Source: Flavobacterium sp.
GTDB taxonomy: Bacteria > Bacteroidota > Bacteroidia > Flavobacteriales > Flavobacteriaceae
Assembly: GCF_024305175.1 (NCBI RefSeq)
Contig: NZ_JAMWYY010000010.1
Span: 1 to 64,000 of the forward strand
Direction: 5' to 3'
DNA: 64,000 nt
Shown: positions 43,632 through 52,054 of the stretch, piece by piece
Layout: every line of letters starts with the position of its first letter
Position numbering within the stretch: position 1 is the stretch's first letter
Program-made: the position numbers and the translations under genes
The notes under the pieces: model-generated
Database searches by the model: none
Told to the model about the DNA's origin: nothing
Seen by the model: only the letters and a program-made list of their open reading frames with translations

Positions 43632-43717
43632 TACTCAAGGCGGGACTTGAACCCGCACGGGCATTACTGCCCACTGGATTTTAAGTCCAGCGTGTCTACC
43701 AATTCCACCACTCGAGC
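43632..43717 (-). tRNA. tRNA-Leu (anticodon TAA)
   Basis: An 86-base tRNA with a long variable arm (a GGGC/GCCC stem), as expected for a class II tRNA. The anticodon stem is CTGGA/TCCAG with loop CTTAAAA, giving anticodon TAA for codon UUA. The T arm contains GTTCAAGTCC. Acceptor arms pair with a G1-U72 wobble; discriminator A. CCA is not encoded. Second gene of a two-tRNA operon. Confidence 0.95.
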
Positions 43718-43734
43718 TTAATTAGGTAGTGTTG

Positions 43735-43807
43735 AGCGAAAAACGGGATTCGAACCCGCGACCTCCACCTTGGCAAGGTGGCGCTCTACCAACTGAGCTA
43801 TTTTCGC
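43735..43807 (-). tRNA. tRNA-Gly (anticodon GCC)
   Basis: A 73-base tRNA. The acceptor is GCGAAAA/TTTTCGC, the D arm AGCTCAGTTGGTAGAGC, the anticodon stem CCACC/GGTGG with loop TTGCCAA (anticodon GCC, codons GGC and GGU), and the T loop TTCGAAT. Discriminator U as in bacterial tRNA-Gly. CCA not encoded. First gene of the operon, 17 bases before tRNA-Leu. Confidence 0.96.
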
Positions 43808-43847
43808 ATTATATCAATTACCGCTGTTTGGTTCAGTATTGCGAGTG

Positions 43848-43877
43848 CAAATGTAGCACATAATTTTATTTTTGCAA
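43848..43877 (-). promoter_or_regulatory. Promoter of the tRNA operon
   Basis: On the minus strand: TTG (43877-43875), a 19-base spacer, TACATTTG (43855-43848). This is a complete Bacteroidetes sigma promoter with ideal spacing, about 40 bases before tRNA-Gly. Confidence 0.85.
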
Positions 43878-43968
43878 GTGTTTTTTGAAAAAAAATTCAC
43901 CAAAAAACATAACCAATTGATAACGTTATCCTTAAAAATAAACTTTTTTTTCGCCCGTATAACCCTGC

Positions 43969-46575
43969 CTACCGCGCCAGCATCCGCTTAATCTCATTCA
44001 GCTTCATTAAAGCCTCTACAGGGGTAAGGGTGTTAATATCAATATTGATTATCTCCTCTTTAATTTCTTCCAGTAACGGGTCGTCAAGATTAAAAAAGCT
44101 AAGCTGCATTTCTTCTTTAGCCGATGTTTTTATATTGGCAAGCGCTTCGCCGCTGTGGTCTTTCTCCAGCTTTTTAAGCATTTTCTGGGCTTTCTGAACA
44201 ACGGTTTGCGGCATACCCGCCATCTTGGCTACATGAATACCAAAACTGTGCGCAGAGCCGCCTTTTACAAGTTTGCGTATAAACAGCACCGTATCCTTTA
44301 ATTCTTTTACAGAAACATTATAATTCTGGATGCGGGCAAATATATCCTGCATATCGTTGAGCTCGTGGTAATGCGTGGCAAAAAGCGTTTTGGGCTGTGC
44401 CGGGTGCTCGTGCAGGAACTCGGCAATGGCCCAGGCTATAGATATACCGTCATACGTGCTGGTGCCCCGCCCAATCTCGTCAAGCAATATCAGGCTGCGG
44501 TCGGATATGTTGTTAAGAATACTGGCTGTTTCATTCATTTCTACCATAAAAGTAGATTCGCCCATAGAAATATTGTCGCTTGCCCCTACCCTGGTAAAGA
44601 TTTTATCTACCACGCCCATGCGCACGCTACCGGCAGGCACAAAGCTGCCCATCTGTGCGAGCAGTACAATAAGCGCCGTTTGCCTTAATATTGCCGATTT
44701 ACCTGACATGTTGGGACCGGTTATCATAATAATTTGCTGCTGCTCCCTGTCCAGGTATACATCGTTGGTTATGTAGGGCGTGCCAACGGGCAGTTGCTTT
44801 TCTATCACGGGGTGTCGCCCATCTTTAATATCAAGCTCAAAACTGTCATCAATTTCGGGACAGATGTATTTATTATCCAGCGCCAGTTGCGCAAAAGATG
44901 CCAGGCAGTCCACCTGCGCAATTAGCCCCGCATTAAGCTGAACAGGCTTAATATAAGTGCCAATCCAAACTACGAGCTGTTCAAACAGGCGTGTTTCTAT
45001 CTGCTGTATCTTTTCTTCGGCACCCAGTATTTTTGTTTCATACTCCTTCAGCTCTTCCGTAATGTAACGCTCGGCGTTTACAAGAGTCTGTTTACGAATC
45101 CACTCCGCAGGCACTTTATCTTTATGCGTATTGCGCACTTCTATATAATAGCCAAACACATTATTAAACGCTATTTTAAGCGATGTAATACCTGTGCGCT
45201 CTGCCTCCCTCTTTTCTATACCATCAAGAAATTCTTTCCCGCTATAAGCTATACGGCGCAGTTCGTCAAGCTCCTCGCTTATGCCTTTGGCAATGGCATT
45301 GCCTTTTGCTATGCTTACGGGCGCATCGGCGTTAAGCGTTTCCTTAATTTTTTCACGGAGCAGGTCGCAGCTGTGCAGGCTGTCGCCTATAGCTTTCAAT
45401 GCATCGTTCTTACTCTCAAGTGCCAGGTGCTTAACAGGCACAATGGCATCAAGCGAATCTTTTAGGTAAATAACCTCACGCGGGCTAACCTTACCAGTCG
45501 CGATTTTAGAGATAAGCCGCTCAAGGTCGCTAATCTGCTTTACCTGCTGCTGTATTTTTTGCAGCACATTTTTATTTTCTGCTAAATACGATACTACCTG
45601 GTGGCGCGAACGTATTTTATGTGCATCCTTAAGCGGAAGCGCCAGCCAGCGCTTTAAGAGCCTGCCGCCCATAGGCGAAAGCGTACGGTCTATAACATCC
45701 AGCAGGGTTACGGCATTAGGGTTATTGCTTTGGTACAGCTCCAGGTTGCGAATGGTAAAACGGTCCATCCAGACATAGGCGTCTTCCGCTATGCGCTGAA
45801 TGGCAGTTATATGCTGCACTTTGTTATGCTGGGTTTCGCCAAGATAATAAAGCACGGCTCCCGAAGCTATCACGCCTTCAGGCAGCTCATCTACACCAAA
45901 GCCTTTAAGCGAATTGGTCCCGAAATGGGTGGTAAGGCTTTCAAAAGCATAATCTTCTTTATATACCCAGTCCTCAAGGTAAAAGACGTGGTAGTCATCG
46001 CCAAAGGTGTCACGGAAGTTGTTCTTTTCGGCTTTTGGCACCAGTACTTCGCTTGGGCTGAAGTTTTGCAGCAGTTTGTCGATATACTCTTCATTCCCCT
46101 GTGCCGTTAAAAACTCGCCGGTAGAAACATCCAGGAAAGAAATTCCTAAAGTTTTACGCCCGAAATATACCGAAGCGAGGAAGTTATTTGATTTGGATTG
46201 TAGTACCTCATCATTAAGCGATACACCAGGCGTTACCAGTTCGGTTACTCCTCGCTTAACAATGGTCTTGGTCATTTTAGGGTCTTCAAGCTGGTCGCAA
46301 ATGGCAACACGAAGCCCTGCCTTTACCAGCTTTGGCAAATAGGTATTGAGCGAGTGGTGCGGAAACCCCGCAAGCGCTGTTTCGGTTTCGCTGCCGTTGC
46401 CGCGTTTGGTAAGCACTATGCCCAGTATGCCCGCCGCCCTTATGGCATCTTCACCAAAAGTTTCATAAAAATCGCCCACGCGAAACAACAGGCAGGCATC
46501 AGGATATTTAGCCTTAATGCTGTTGTACTGCTTCATTAAAGGGGTTTCTTTTGCGCTTTTATCTTTAGTTGCCAA
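43969..46575 (-). CDS. mutS: DNA mismatch repair protein MutS
   Basis: An 868-residue MutS. The N-terminal mismatch-recognition loop is present ([10 protein letters not shown]), as are K-R-G and A-G-F-P-H-H-S-L, and the C-terminal ATPase has Walker [22 protein letters not shown] (Walker B and signature), and T-H-Y-H-E-L. The frame can start at a TTG at 46617, but I choose the TTG at 46575, giving [17 protein letters not shown], which fits flavobacterial MutS; no ATG lies between. Either way initiation is at a non-ATG codon. MutS recognises base mismatches with MutL. Divergent from the SpoU methyltransferase gene. Confidence 0.95.
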   Translation of the reverse strand: MATKDKSAKETPLMKQYNSIKAKYPDACLLFRVGDFYETFGEDAIRAAGILGIVLTKRGNGSETETALAGFPHHSLNTYLPKLVKAGLRVAICDQLEDPKMTKTIVKRGVTELVTPGVSLNDEVLQSKSNNFLASVYFGRKTLGISFLDVSTGEFLTAQGNEEYIDKLLQNFSPSEVLVPKAEKNNFRDTFGDDYHVFYLEDWVYKEDYAFESLTTHFGTNSLKGFGVDELPEGVIASGAVLYYLGETQHNKVQHITAIQRIAEDAYVWMDRFTIRNLELYQSNNPNAVTLLDVIDRTLSPMGGRLLKRWLALPLKDAHKIRSRHQVVSYLAENKNVLQKIQQQVKQISDLERLISKIATGKVSPREVIYLKDSLDAIVPVKHLALESKNDALKAIGDSLHSCDLLREKIKETLNADAPVSIAKGNAIAKGISEELDELRRIAYSGKEFLDGIEKREAERTGITSLKIAFNNVFGYYIEVRNTHKDKVPAEWIRKQTLVNAERYITEELKEYETKILGAEEKIQQIETRLFEQLVVWIGTYIKPVQLNAGLIAQVDCLASFAQLALDNKYICPEIDDSFELDIKDGRHPVIEKQLPVGTPYITNDVYLDREQQQIIMITGPNMSGKSAILRQTALIVLLAQMGSFVPAGSVRMGVVDKIFTRVGASDNISMGESTFMVEMNETASILNNISDRSLILLDEIGRGTSTYDGISIAWAIAEFLHEHPAQPKTLFATHYHELNDMQDIFARIQNYNVSVKELKDTVLFIRKLVKGGSAHSFGIHVAKMAGMPQTVVQKAQKMLKKLEKDHSGEALANIKTSAKEEMQLSFFNLDDPLLEEIKEEIINIDINTLTPVEALMKLNEIKRMLAR

Positions 46576-46677
46576 GGGTATCTGCTTTTTAATTAACCAA
46601 AAGGCGAATTTAATCAAAATACCAAAAACTAAACAGCTATGTTGGTAAGTGGTGGATAAGTAAACAGCAATAATGCT

Positions 46678-46685
46678 TACATTTG
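46678..46685 (+). promoter_or_regulatory. Candidate promoter of the SpoU methyltransferase gene, -7 box
   Basis: TACATTTG matches TAnnTTTG, 19 bases before the ATG. No correctly spaced TTG. Confidence 0.4.
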
Positions 46686-46704
46686 CTTTTTATGCAATTT
46701 ATAA

Positions 46705-47253
46705 ATGAGAAAACTGGAAAACAGCGAACTGGGAAGAAAAAGCATTGAAGATTTTAAGCAGGCCGAAAAAACACCGCTCATCATTATACTGGATGACATA
46801 CGCAGCCTGCATAACATCGGCTCTGTGTTCCGTACCGCCGATGCCTTTCTGGTAGAAAAGATTTACCTGTGCGGCATAAGCGCCACACCGCCCAATAAAG
46901 AAATTAATAAAACAGCTCTTGGTGCTACCGAAACGGTTGCCTGGGAATACCGCAACGATGTGGTGGAACTGATAAAGGAACTCCGCGATAACGGCACCGA
47001 GGTATGGGCTATAGAGCAGGTGGATAGCGCAGTTTACCTTAATGGATTTGTACCGAAAAGCAACAGGAAATATGCTGTTATATTCGGCAACGAAGTAAAA
47101 GGAGTACGGCAGGAAGCTATACAGCTTTGCAACGGAGCGATAGAAATACCCCAGCTTGGCACTAAACATTCCCTCAACATTTCGGTTAGTGCAGGCATAG
47201 TTGTATGGGATATCTTTCAAAAAAACTATACACAGGCTGATATGCAGCCTTAA
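46705..47253 (+). CDS. TrmH/SpoU-family RNA 2'-O-methyltransferase
   Basis: A 182-residue SPOUT methyltransferase with the three family motifs: L-H-N-I-G-S-V-F-R-T-A-D-A-F (motif 1), V-I-F-G-N-E-V-K-G-V (motif 2) and I-P-Q-L-G-T-K-H-S-L-N-I-S-V-S-A-G-I (motif 3, the SAM-binding knot). No N-terminal RNA-binding extension, so it is a minimal TrmL/TrmH-like enzyme; whether the substrate is tRNA or rRNA cannot be read. Divergent from mutS, ends 17 bases before the T9SS substrate gene. Confidence 0.9.
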   Translation: MRKLENSELGRKSIEDFKQAEKTPLIIILDDIRSLHNIGSVFRTADAFLVEKIYLCGISATPPNKEINKTALGATETVAWEYRNDVVELIKELRDNGTEVWAIEQVDSAVYLNGFVPKSNRKYAVIFGNEVKGVRQEAIQLCNGAIEIPQLGTKHSLNISVSAGIVVWDIFQKNYTQADMQP

Positions 47254-47270
47254 CTTGCTATTTTTATAAA

Positions 47271-50135
47271 ATGAACTTTATTTACCCTGATAATACTCCT
47301 TTTCGTTTAAAGCTGCTTTTTGCAGGATTAATAACCATATTGCTTTTGCCATTTACTGCAATGGCACAAAATAACCAGCCTCCTGTGCTTACAGCTACAG
47401 GCAACCAAGTGTACTGCCCCGGAAGCACTAATTTTATAACCACCGCATTTAATATTACCGATCCTGACGATACAGGGCTTGAGGCTATTTATATCCAGAT
47501 TTCCTCTGGCTACCAGAATACTGAAGACGTGCTTTCACTAAATGGGACACTGCCGGGACTTACCGCTTCATGGAGCGCAGCCGAAGGTAAGCTCACCATT
47601 TCGGCAACCAACGGTCAGGACGTTTTATATGCCGATCTGATAAACGCGGTTCAGAATGTTATTTATACCAATACCGCGACTAACCCCACCACCGGAACGC
47701 GAACCTTTTCAATAACCGTGGGCCAGGCCAACTACCTTGAATCTACCGGTCATTATTACTTATATGTGCCCAGCCAGGGTATTAACTGGAATGCCGCAAG
47801 GGATGCTGCCGAAGCGAGCACGTATTATGGCTGGCAGGGTTATCTTGCCACAATACTATCGGCAGACGAAGCACAGCTTATAGGTGAGCAGGCACTTGGC
47901 ACAGGCTGGATAGGCGGCACCGATTCTCAAACGGAGGGAGTATGGCGTTGGGTTACCGGCCCAGAGGCGGGAACTGTATTCTGGAATGGTGGCATTAACG
48001 GCAGTACGCCTAATTATGCTTTTTGGAATACAGGCGAACCCAACAATGCAGGCGATGAAGATTATGCGCATATAACTGCACCGGGTGTAGGCATACCCGG
48101 TTCGTGGAATGACCTGCCGGTAAACGGCAGTAGCGGGCCTTATGTGCCACAGGGCTATATCGTAGAGTATGGCGGCATGCCCGGCGACCAGCCACTGCAA
48201 ATTTCGGCAACAACAACCATGCAGGTAGTAGCCATTACAGGCACAACACCGGGACAGGCCTGCGGCAGTGGCCCTGTAACGCTACAGGCAACCGTTTCGG
48301 GTGGAATTGTACGCTGGTACACGAGCGCTACTGGCGGAACACCCGTTTCTACAGGCTCAAGCTTTACAACACCTGCCATAACAAGCAGCACTACCTACTA
48401 CGCCTCTTCTTACGGCGCCGATTGCGCTACAGGGCCACGCACTGCGGTTATAGCTACCATTAACCCATTGCCGACATTAACAGCAAACACACCACAGGCT
48501 ATCTGCGGAAGCGGTACTGCACAATTGCAGGCTACACCATCTGCAGGTACTGTAAGCTGGTATAACACCGCTACAGGCGGCACTGCTATTGGCACGGGCA
48601 ACAGCATTACAAGCCCAACTTTAAGCGCTACAACAACATTTTATGCCGAAGCCGTTACAACAAACGGCTGTGTGTCGGCACAGCGGACTCCTGTAACGGT
48701 AACAGTAAGCCCGTTGCCATCGGTAACATCAAACAATAGCCCTGTTTTGTGCGGGCCCGGCACAGCAAGCCTTACCGCTACTGCCAGCAGCGGCACCATC
48801 AGGTGGTTTACTGCCGACTCCGGAGGTATGCTTATTGGCGAAGGCACAATTATTACCAGTCCGCAGGTTAACCAGACAACTATTTTTTATGCAGAAGCGG
48901 TAACCCCGGAGGGTTGTGTATCACCTACACGCACACCTGTTACCATAACCATTAACCCAAATGTTGTTATAAGCGCTACACAACCTATATTTTATATATG
49001 TGAAGAAGGCAGCGCCACACTTGAAGTAACTACTGATAACCCCAATGCAATCGTAAACTGGTATGATTCCGAAACAGGCGGAAACCAGCTTGCAACAGGA
49101 AATAGCTATACCACACCGTTTTTAAATACTGACACTGTTTTTTATGCAGAGGCAGTATCTCCCGAAGGGTGCGTGAGCGACACCCGTACACCCGTTTCGG
49201 TTGTGGTGGCACAAAGGCCTACGGTATCAGCAGAAAGTGATGCTACGGCCTGTACCGGCAGCAGCGCACAGTTAGAAGCTACGCCATCGGCGGGTACAAT
49301 TAACTGGTACACCGAAACAACAGGCGGAACACCTGTGGGTACAGGTGAATTTTTTACTACACCATTGCTTACAGAAGATACTGTTTATTATGCTGAAGCA
49401 GAAAGCAACGGCTGTACTTCATTAACACGACAGGCAGTAAGTGTAACTGTTGTTCCGCTACCCGAAGCACTACCTGATGAAAATGTTACTTTTTGCGAAA
49501 ACAGCAGCTATCAACTTGATGCAGAAATTACAGAACCTGTAAACTACTTATGGTCTACCGGGGAAACTACTTCGAGTATTGATATAACCGAAGCAGGTGT
49601 TTATACCGTTACACTTACTAATACTAACGGATGTACCGACACTCAAACATTTACGGCAACCACACTTACCGCACCGCAAATTATTACCGTACAGGTAAAT
49701 AATATAGATGATGCCACCATTATAATGCAGGACAACAGCCAGGCTTATGAATATTCTTTAGACGGGATTGACTATCAGGCTTCTCCGGTTTTCAGGGGGC
49801 TAAGGCAGGGCACTTACATAGCATTTGCGCGCTCGCTTAACGGCTGCGGCGTTGACACACGCAACTTTACCGTGTTGCTGGTACAGCCGTTTTTTACACC
49901 AAATAACGATTCGGTAAATGATGTTTTCAGCATAGCAGGTATGGAAAATTACCCTGATGCCACCGTTACGGTTTTTGACCGCTACGGCAAACTGATAACA
50001 AGGCTTAACCGCAGTAACCGATTTTGGGATGGCACGTTTAACGGCAACAAATTACCCGCAACAGATTACTGGTATATAATACAGCTCGACAGGTTCTCGC
50101 CTGAAATAAGGGGGCATGTAAGCCTTGTAAGATAG
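47271..50135 (+). CDS. Secreted C-type lectin / Ig-repeat protein with T9SS type B sorting domain
   Basis: A 954-residue surface protein. Signal peptide ~1-32 (A-M-A-Q). A cadherin-like/DUF-type beta region ~37-155. A C-type lectin domain ~160-302 (W-N-A-A-R-D-A-A-E, G-Y-L-A-T-I-L-S, W-I-G-G, W-N-T-G-E-P-N-N, E-D-Y-A-H-I, W-N-D-L). Five Ig-like repeats (~325-728), a PKD-like unit (W-S-T-G-E-T-T), and the type B sorting domain in the last ~80 residues (F-F-T-P-N-N-D-S-V-N-D, V-F-D-R-Y-G-K, W-D-G-T-F-N-G). The E-P-N motif of the lectin resembles mannose-type Ca-binding sites. Expected to be exported by T9SS as a carbohydrate-binding adhesin. Ligand unproven. Confidence 0.88.
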   Translation: MNFIYPDNTPFRLKLLFAGLITILLLPFTAMAQNNQPPVLTATGNQVYCPGSTNFITTAFNITDPDDTGLEAIYIQISSGYQNTEDVLSLNGTLPGLTASWSAAEGKLTISATNGQDVLYADLINAVQNVIYTNTATNPTTGTRTFSITVGQANYLESTGHYYLYVPSQGINWNAARDAAEASTYYGWQGYLATILSADEAQLIGEQALGTGWIGGTDSQTEGVWRWVTGPEAGTVFWNGGINGSTPNYAFWNTGEPNNAGDEDYAHITAPGVGIPGSWNDLPVNGSSGPYVPQGYIVEYGGMPGDQPLQISATTTMQVVAITGTTPGQACGSGPVTLQATVSGGIVRWYTSATGGTPVSTGSSFTTPAITSSTTYYASSYGADCATGPRTAVIATINPLPTLTANTPQAICGSGTAQLQATPSAGTVSWYNTATGGTAIGTGNSITSPTLSATTTFYAEAVTTNGCVSAQRTPVTVTVSPLPSVTSNNSPVLCGPGTASLTATASSGTIRWFTADSGGMLIGEGTIITSPQVNQTTIFYAEAVTPEGCVSPTRTPVTITINPNVVISATQPIFYICEEGSATLEVTTDNPNAIVNWYDSETGGNQLATGNSYTTPFLNTDTVFYAEAVSPEGCVSDTRTPVSVVVAQRPTVSAESDATACTGSSAQLEATPSAGTINWYTETTGGTPVGTGEFFTTPLLTEDTVYYAEAESNGCTSLTRQAVSVTVVPLPEALPDENVTFCENSSYQLDAEITEPVNYLWSTGETTSSIDITEAGVYTVTLTNTNGCTDTQTFTATTLTAPQIITVQVNNIDDATIIMQDNSQAYEYSLDGIDYQASPVFRGLRQGTYIAFARSLNGCGVDTRNFTVLLVQPFFTPNNDSVNDVFSIAGMENYPDATVTVFDRYGKLITRLNRSNRFWDGTFNGNKLPATDYWYIIQLDRFSPEIRGHVSLVR
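48241..49455 (+). repeat. Five tandem Ig-like repeat units within the lectin protein gene
   Basis: Units of about 81 codons (243-246 bases) begin near 48241, 48472, 48718, 48961 and 49213. Each has C-G (or C-E, C-T) early, then W-Y-x-x-x-x-G-G-T-P, T-T-P, T-T-x-Y-A-E-A, G-C-V-S and R-T-P-V-x-V. The pattern is strong in protein and weaker in DNA, so the array is old. Confidence 0.8.
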
Positions 50136-50139
50136 TTTT

Positions 50140-50763
50140 TCAGATGATTTGAAGGAGGTCTTCAGGATTGTTAAGCACATAGTCCGGTGGGTTTGCTGTT
50201 AATGCTTCCGGCGCATCATAGCCCCATGCTGCCCATGCTACAGGTATGCCGCATTTACGGCAGGCAATAATATCGCGCAGCTCATCACCTACATACAGTA
50301 CCTCGTTAGGTTGAAATTTTTTCTGCTTCAGGAATTTTTTCATCAACCGGTGCTTACCAAAAACCTTACTGCTGGTGTATATTTCAGGACAGGACAGGTT
50401 TTGTAATTGAAAAAATCCGCTGATATTTCGCACTGCGTTAGTTGAGAGTATCGCATAGGATATTCCCTCTTTAGTCAGATTCCCTAATAAATCTTCAACA
50501 CCGGGATTAAAGGTAAGCTGGTGAAGCGACTTGCCATACTGCTTTATAACATAGGCCGCAATAAAAGGTATTTTATACAACGGTACATTAAGCTCGCGGC
50601 AACGGCTTTTTATGCTGAGGCTTCGCAGCTTATCAATGTTATACGCTTCTATTTTGGTGTAACCCCTGCGTGCCGCAAGTTCATTATAAACAGAAAGCAC
50701 GACCGGTTTACTGTCGGCAACAGTTCCGTCAAAATCAAAAAGGATGTATTTATAGCGTTCCAT
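50140..50763 (-). CDS. HAD-superfamily hydrolase (phosphoglycolate phosphatase-like)
   Basis: A 207-residue HAD phosphatase: motif I D10-F-D12-G-T-V-A-D near the N-terminus, motif II A-I-L-S-T-N-A, motif III Lys followed by Y-V-G-D-E-L-R-D-I (motif IV). The helical cap between motifs I and II (subfamily IA) places it with Gph/PGP-like small-molecule phosphatases. Substrate not determined. It starts two bases after the stop of the FolK-dNK gene, so the pair is an operon; a nucleotide- or folate-related phosphatase role is conceivable but unproven. Confidence 0.88.
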   Translation of the reverse strand: MERYKYILFDFDGTVADSKPVVLSVYNELAARRGYTKIEAYNIDKLRSLSIKSRCRELNVPLYKIPFIAAYVIKQYGKSLHQLTFNPGVEDLLGNLTKEGISYAILSTNAVRNISGFFQLQNLSCPEIYTSSKVFGKHRLMKKFLKQKKFQPNEVLYVGDELRDIIACRKCGIPVAWAAWGYDAPEALTANPPDYVLNNPEDLLQII

Positions 50764-50765
50764 TG

Positions 50766-51899
50766 CTAACCGAGTTGTTCTTGTATCTTATCGAGTATCC
50801 AGATATAATCTTCCTGATCATTTACAAAATCACGGTCAGAAACATCTATCAATAAAACATTCAGCCCCGGTTGCGATTTTATATAATCAAGGTAACCCCT
50901 GTTTATTTTTTCCAGATACTCGGGCTGGATGTCCTGTTCATAGCTGCGTCCTCTTTTTTTAATGTGCTGCAACAGCCTTTCGGTATTGTGGTACAGGTAC
51001 ACATACAGGTCGGGCTTTGGCATTTCTTTATAAATAATATCAAACAGCTTGCGGTACAGGCGGTACTCATCTTCGTTAAGGGTAACTTTAGAGAAAATGA
51101 GCGACTTAAAAATATGGTAATCGGCTACGATAAAATCCCTGAAAAGGTCAAACTGAGCCAAATCATCTGATAACTGATGGTAGCGGTCGGCCAGGAAGGC
51201 CATTTCCAAAGAAAAGGCATAGCGTGGCTGGTCTTTATAAAATTTGGGTAGGAAAGGGTTATCAGCAAAACGTTCTAATACCAGCTTTGCATTAAAGTCT
51301 TCTGCTATTTTGCCCGAAAGGGTTGTTTTGCCTGCGCCTATGTTGCCCTCTATAGCGAGGTAGTTCATGGCAGAAAGGCTGTATTTCTTCAGCGGAAGCG
51401 CTAAAGAGCCAACTTTTTTTATAGGGCTTTCGTCAGTTGATGCGGCTATTAGCTGCGTTATTGTTAAACCCGATACAGGGTGTTCCCACAGCGGCGCAAC
51501 ATCTCTTAACGGATAGATCACAAAATTACGCTCGTGCATCCGCGGGTGTGGCACCTGTAATGTTTCGAGCTTAAGCACATCATCGTTAAAAGCAATTATA
51601 TCAATATCAATAGTACGCGAAGAATACCCCTCTCCCTCCTGCCGCACACGGCCCGCATTATTTTCTGCTTCAAGTAATGATGCGAGTAAGTCTTCAGCCA
51701 TTTTTTGGGTGTGGACAATAATGCAGCAATTATAAAAGTCTTCGCCGCTAAAGCCCCATGCAGGGGTTTCATAGATATCCGAAACGCTTACCACAGTAGC
51801 GATACGGTTATTTATATAGCTTATACAGCCTTCGAGGTTATCCTGCCTGTTGCCCATGTTGCTGCCCAGTGATAATATTGCGCGGTTTTGAAATTGCAT
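50766..51899 (-). CDS. folK: Bifunctional HPPK (FolK) - deoxynucleoside kinase fusion
   Basis: A 377-residue fusion. Residues ~5-155 are 6-hydroxymethyl-dihydropterin pyrophosphokinase: L-S-L-G-S-N-M-G-N, R-T-I-D-I-D-I-I (95-102) and H-P-R-M (118-121), the folate-pathway enzyme FolK. Residues ~179-377 are a deoxynucleoside kinase: P-loop E184-G-N-I-G-A-G-K-T192, E-R-F-x-x-N-P-F-L, R-D-F-I-V-A-D-Y, and the lid R-G-R-x-x-E. So one chain would serve folate synthesis and deoxynucleoside salvage (both on the route to dTTP). This fusion is familiar in Flavobacteriia. Divergent from sppA. Confidence 0.93.
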   Translation of the reverse strand: MQFQNRAILSLGSNMGNRQDNLEGCISYINNRIATVVSVSDIYETPAWGFSGEDFYNCCIIVHTQKMAEDLLASLLEAENNAGRVRQEGEGYSSRTIDIDIIAFNDDVLKLETLQVPHPRMHERNFVIYPLRDVAPLWEHPVSGLTITQLIAASTDESPIKKVGSLALPLKKYSLSAMNYLAIEGNIGAGKTTLSGKIAEDFNAKLVLERFADNPFLPKFYKDQPRYAFSLEMAFLADRYHQLSDDLAQFDLFRDFIVADYHIFKSLIFSKVTLNEDEYRLYRKLFDIIYKEMPKPDLYVYLYHNTERLLQHIKKRGRSYEQDIQPEYLEKINRGYLDYIKSQPGLNVLLIDVSDRDFVNDQEDYIWILDKIQEQLG

Positions 51900-52014
51900 A
51901 AGAAATGCAAAATAACTAAAAACAATTGGTAAACCTGCAAAGGCAAAACATAGTGTTGATAAATTTAAGCGTTTATTGAAAAGCTATAGTTTAATAACCC
52001 TGTAACATAATGCC

Positions 52015-52022
52015 TACTTTTG
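52015..52022 (+). promoter_or_regulatory. Candidate sppA promoter, -7 box
   Basis: TACTTTTG, an exact TAnnTTTG match 32 bases upstream of the sppA ATG; the -33 element is not evident. Confidence 0.4.
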
Positions 52023-52054
52023 CTACTTATAGTAAAATTATAATTTAAAACAAG

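Noticed and set aside
43632..43807. Reading tRNA-Gly as tRNA-Ala (GGC)
   Set aside because: On the minus strand the anticodon loop is TTGCCAA, giving GCC, and the U discriminator and arm sequences fit tRNA-Gly.
48241..49455. CRISPR-like repeat array
   Set aside because: The repeats are protein-coding Ig-like units of about 245 bases in a continuous reading frame, not short identical repeats with spacers.
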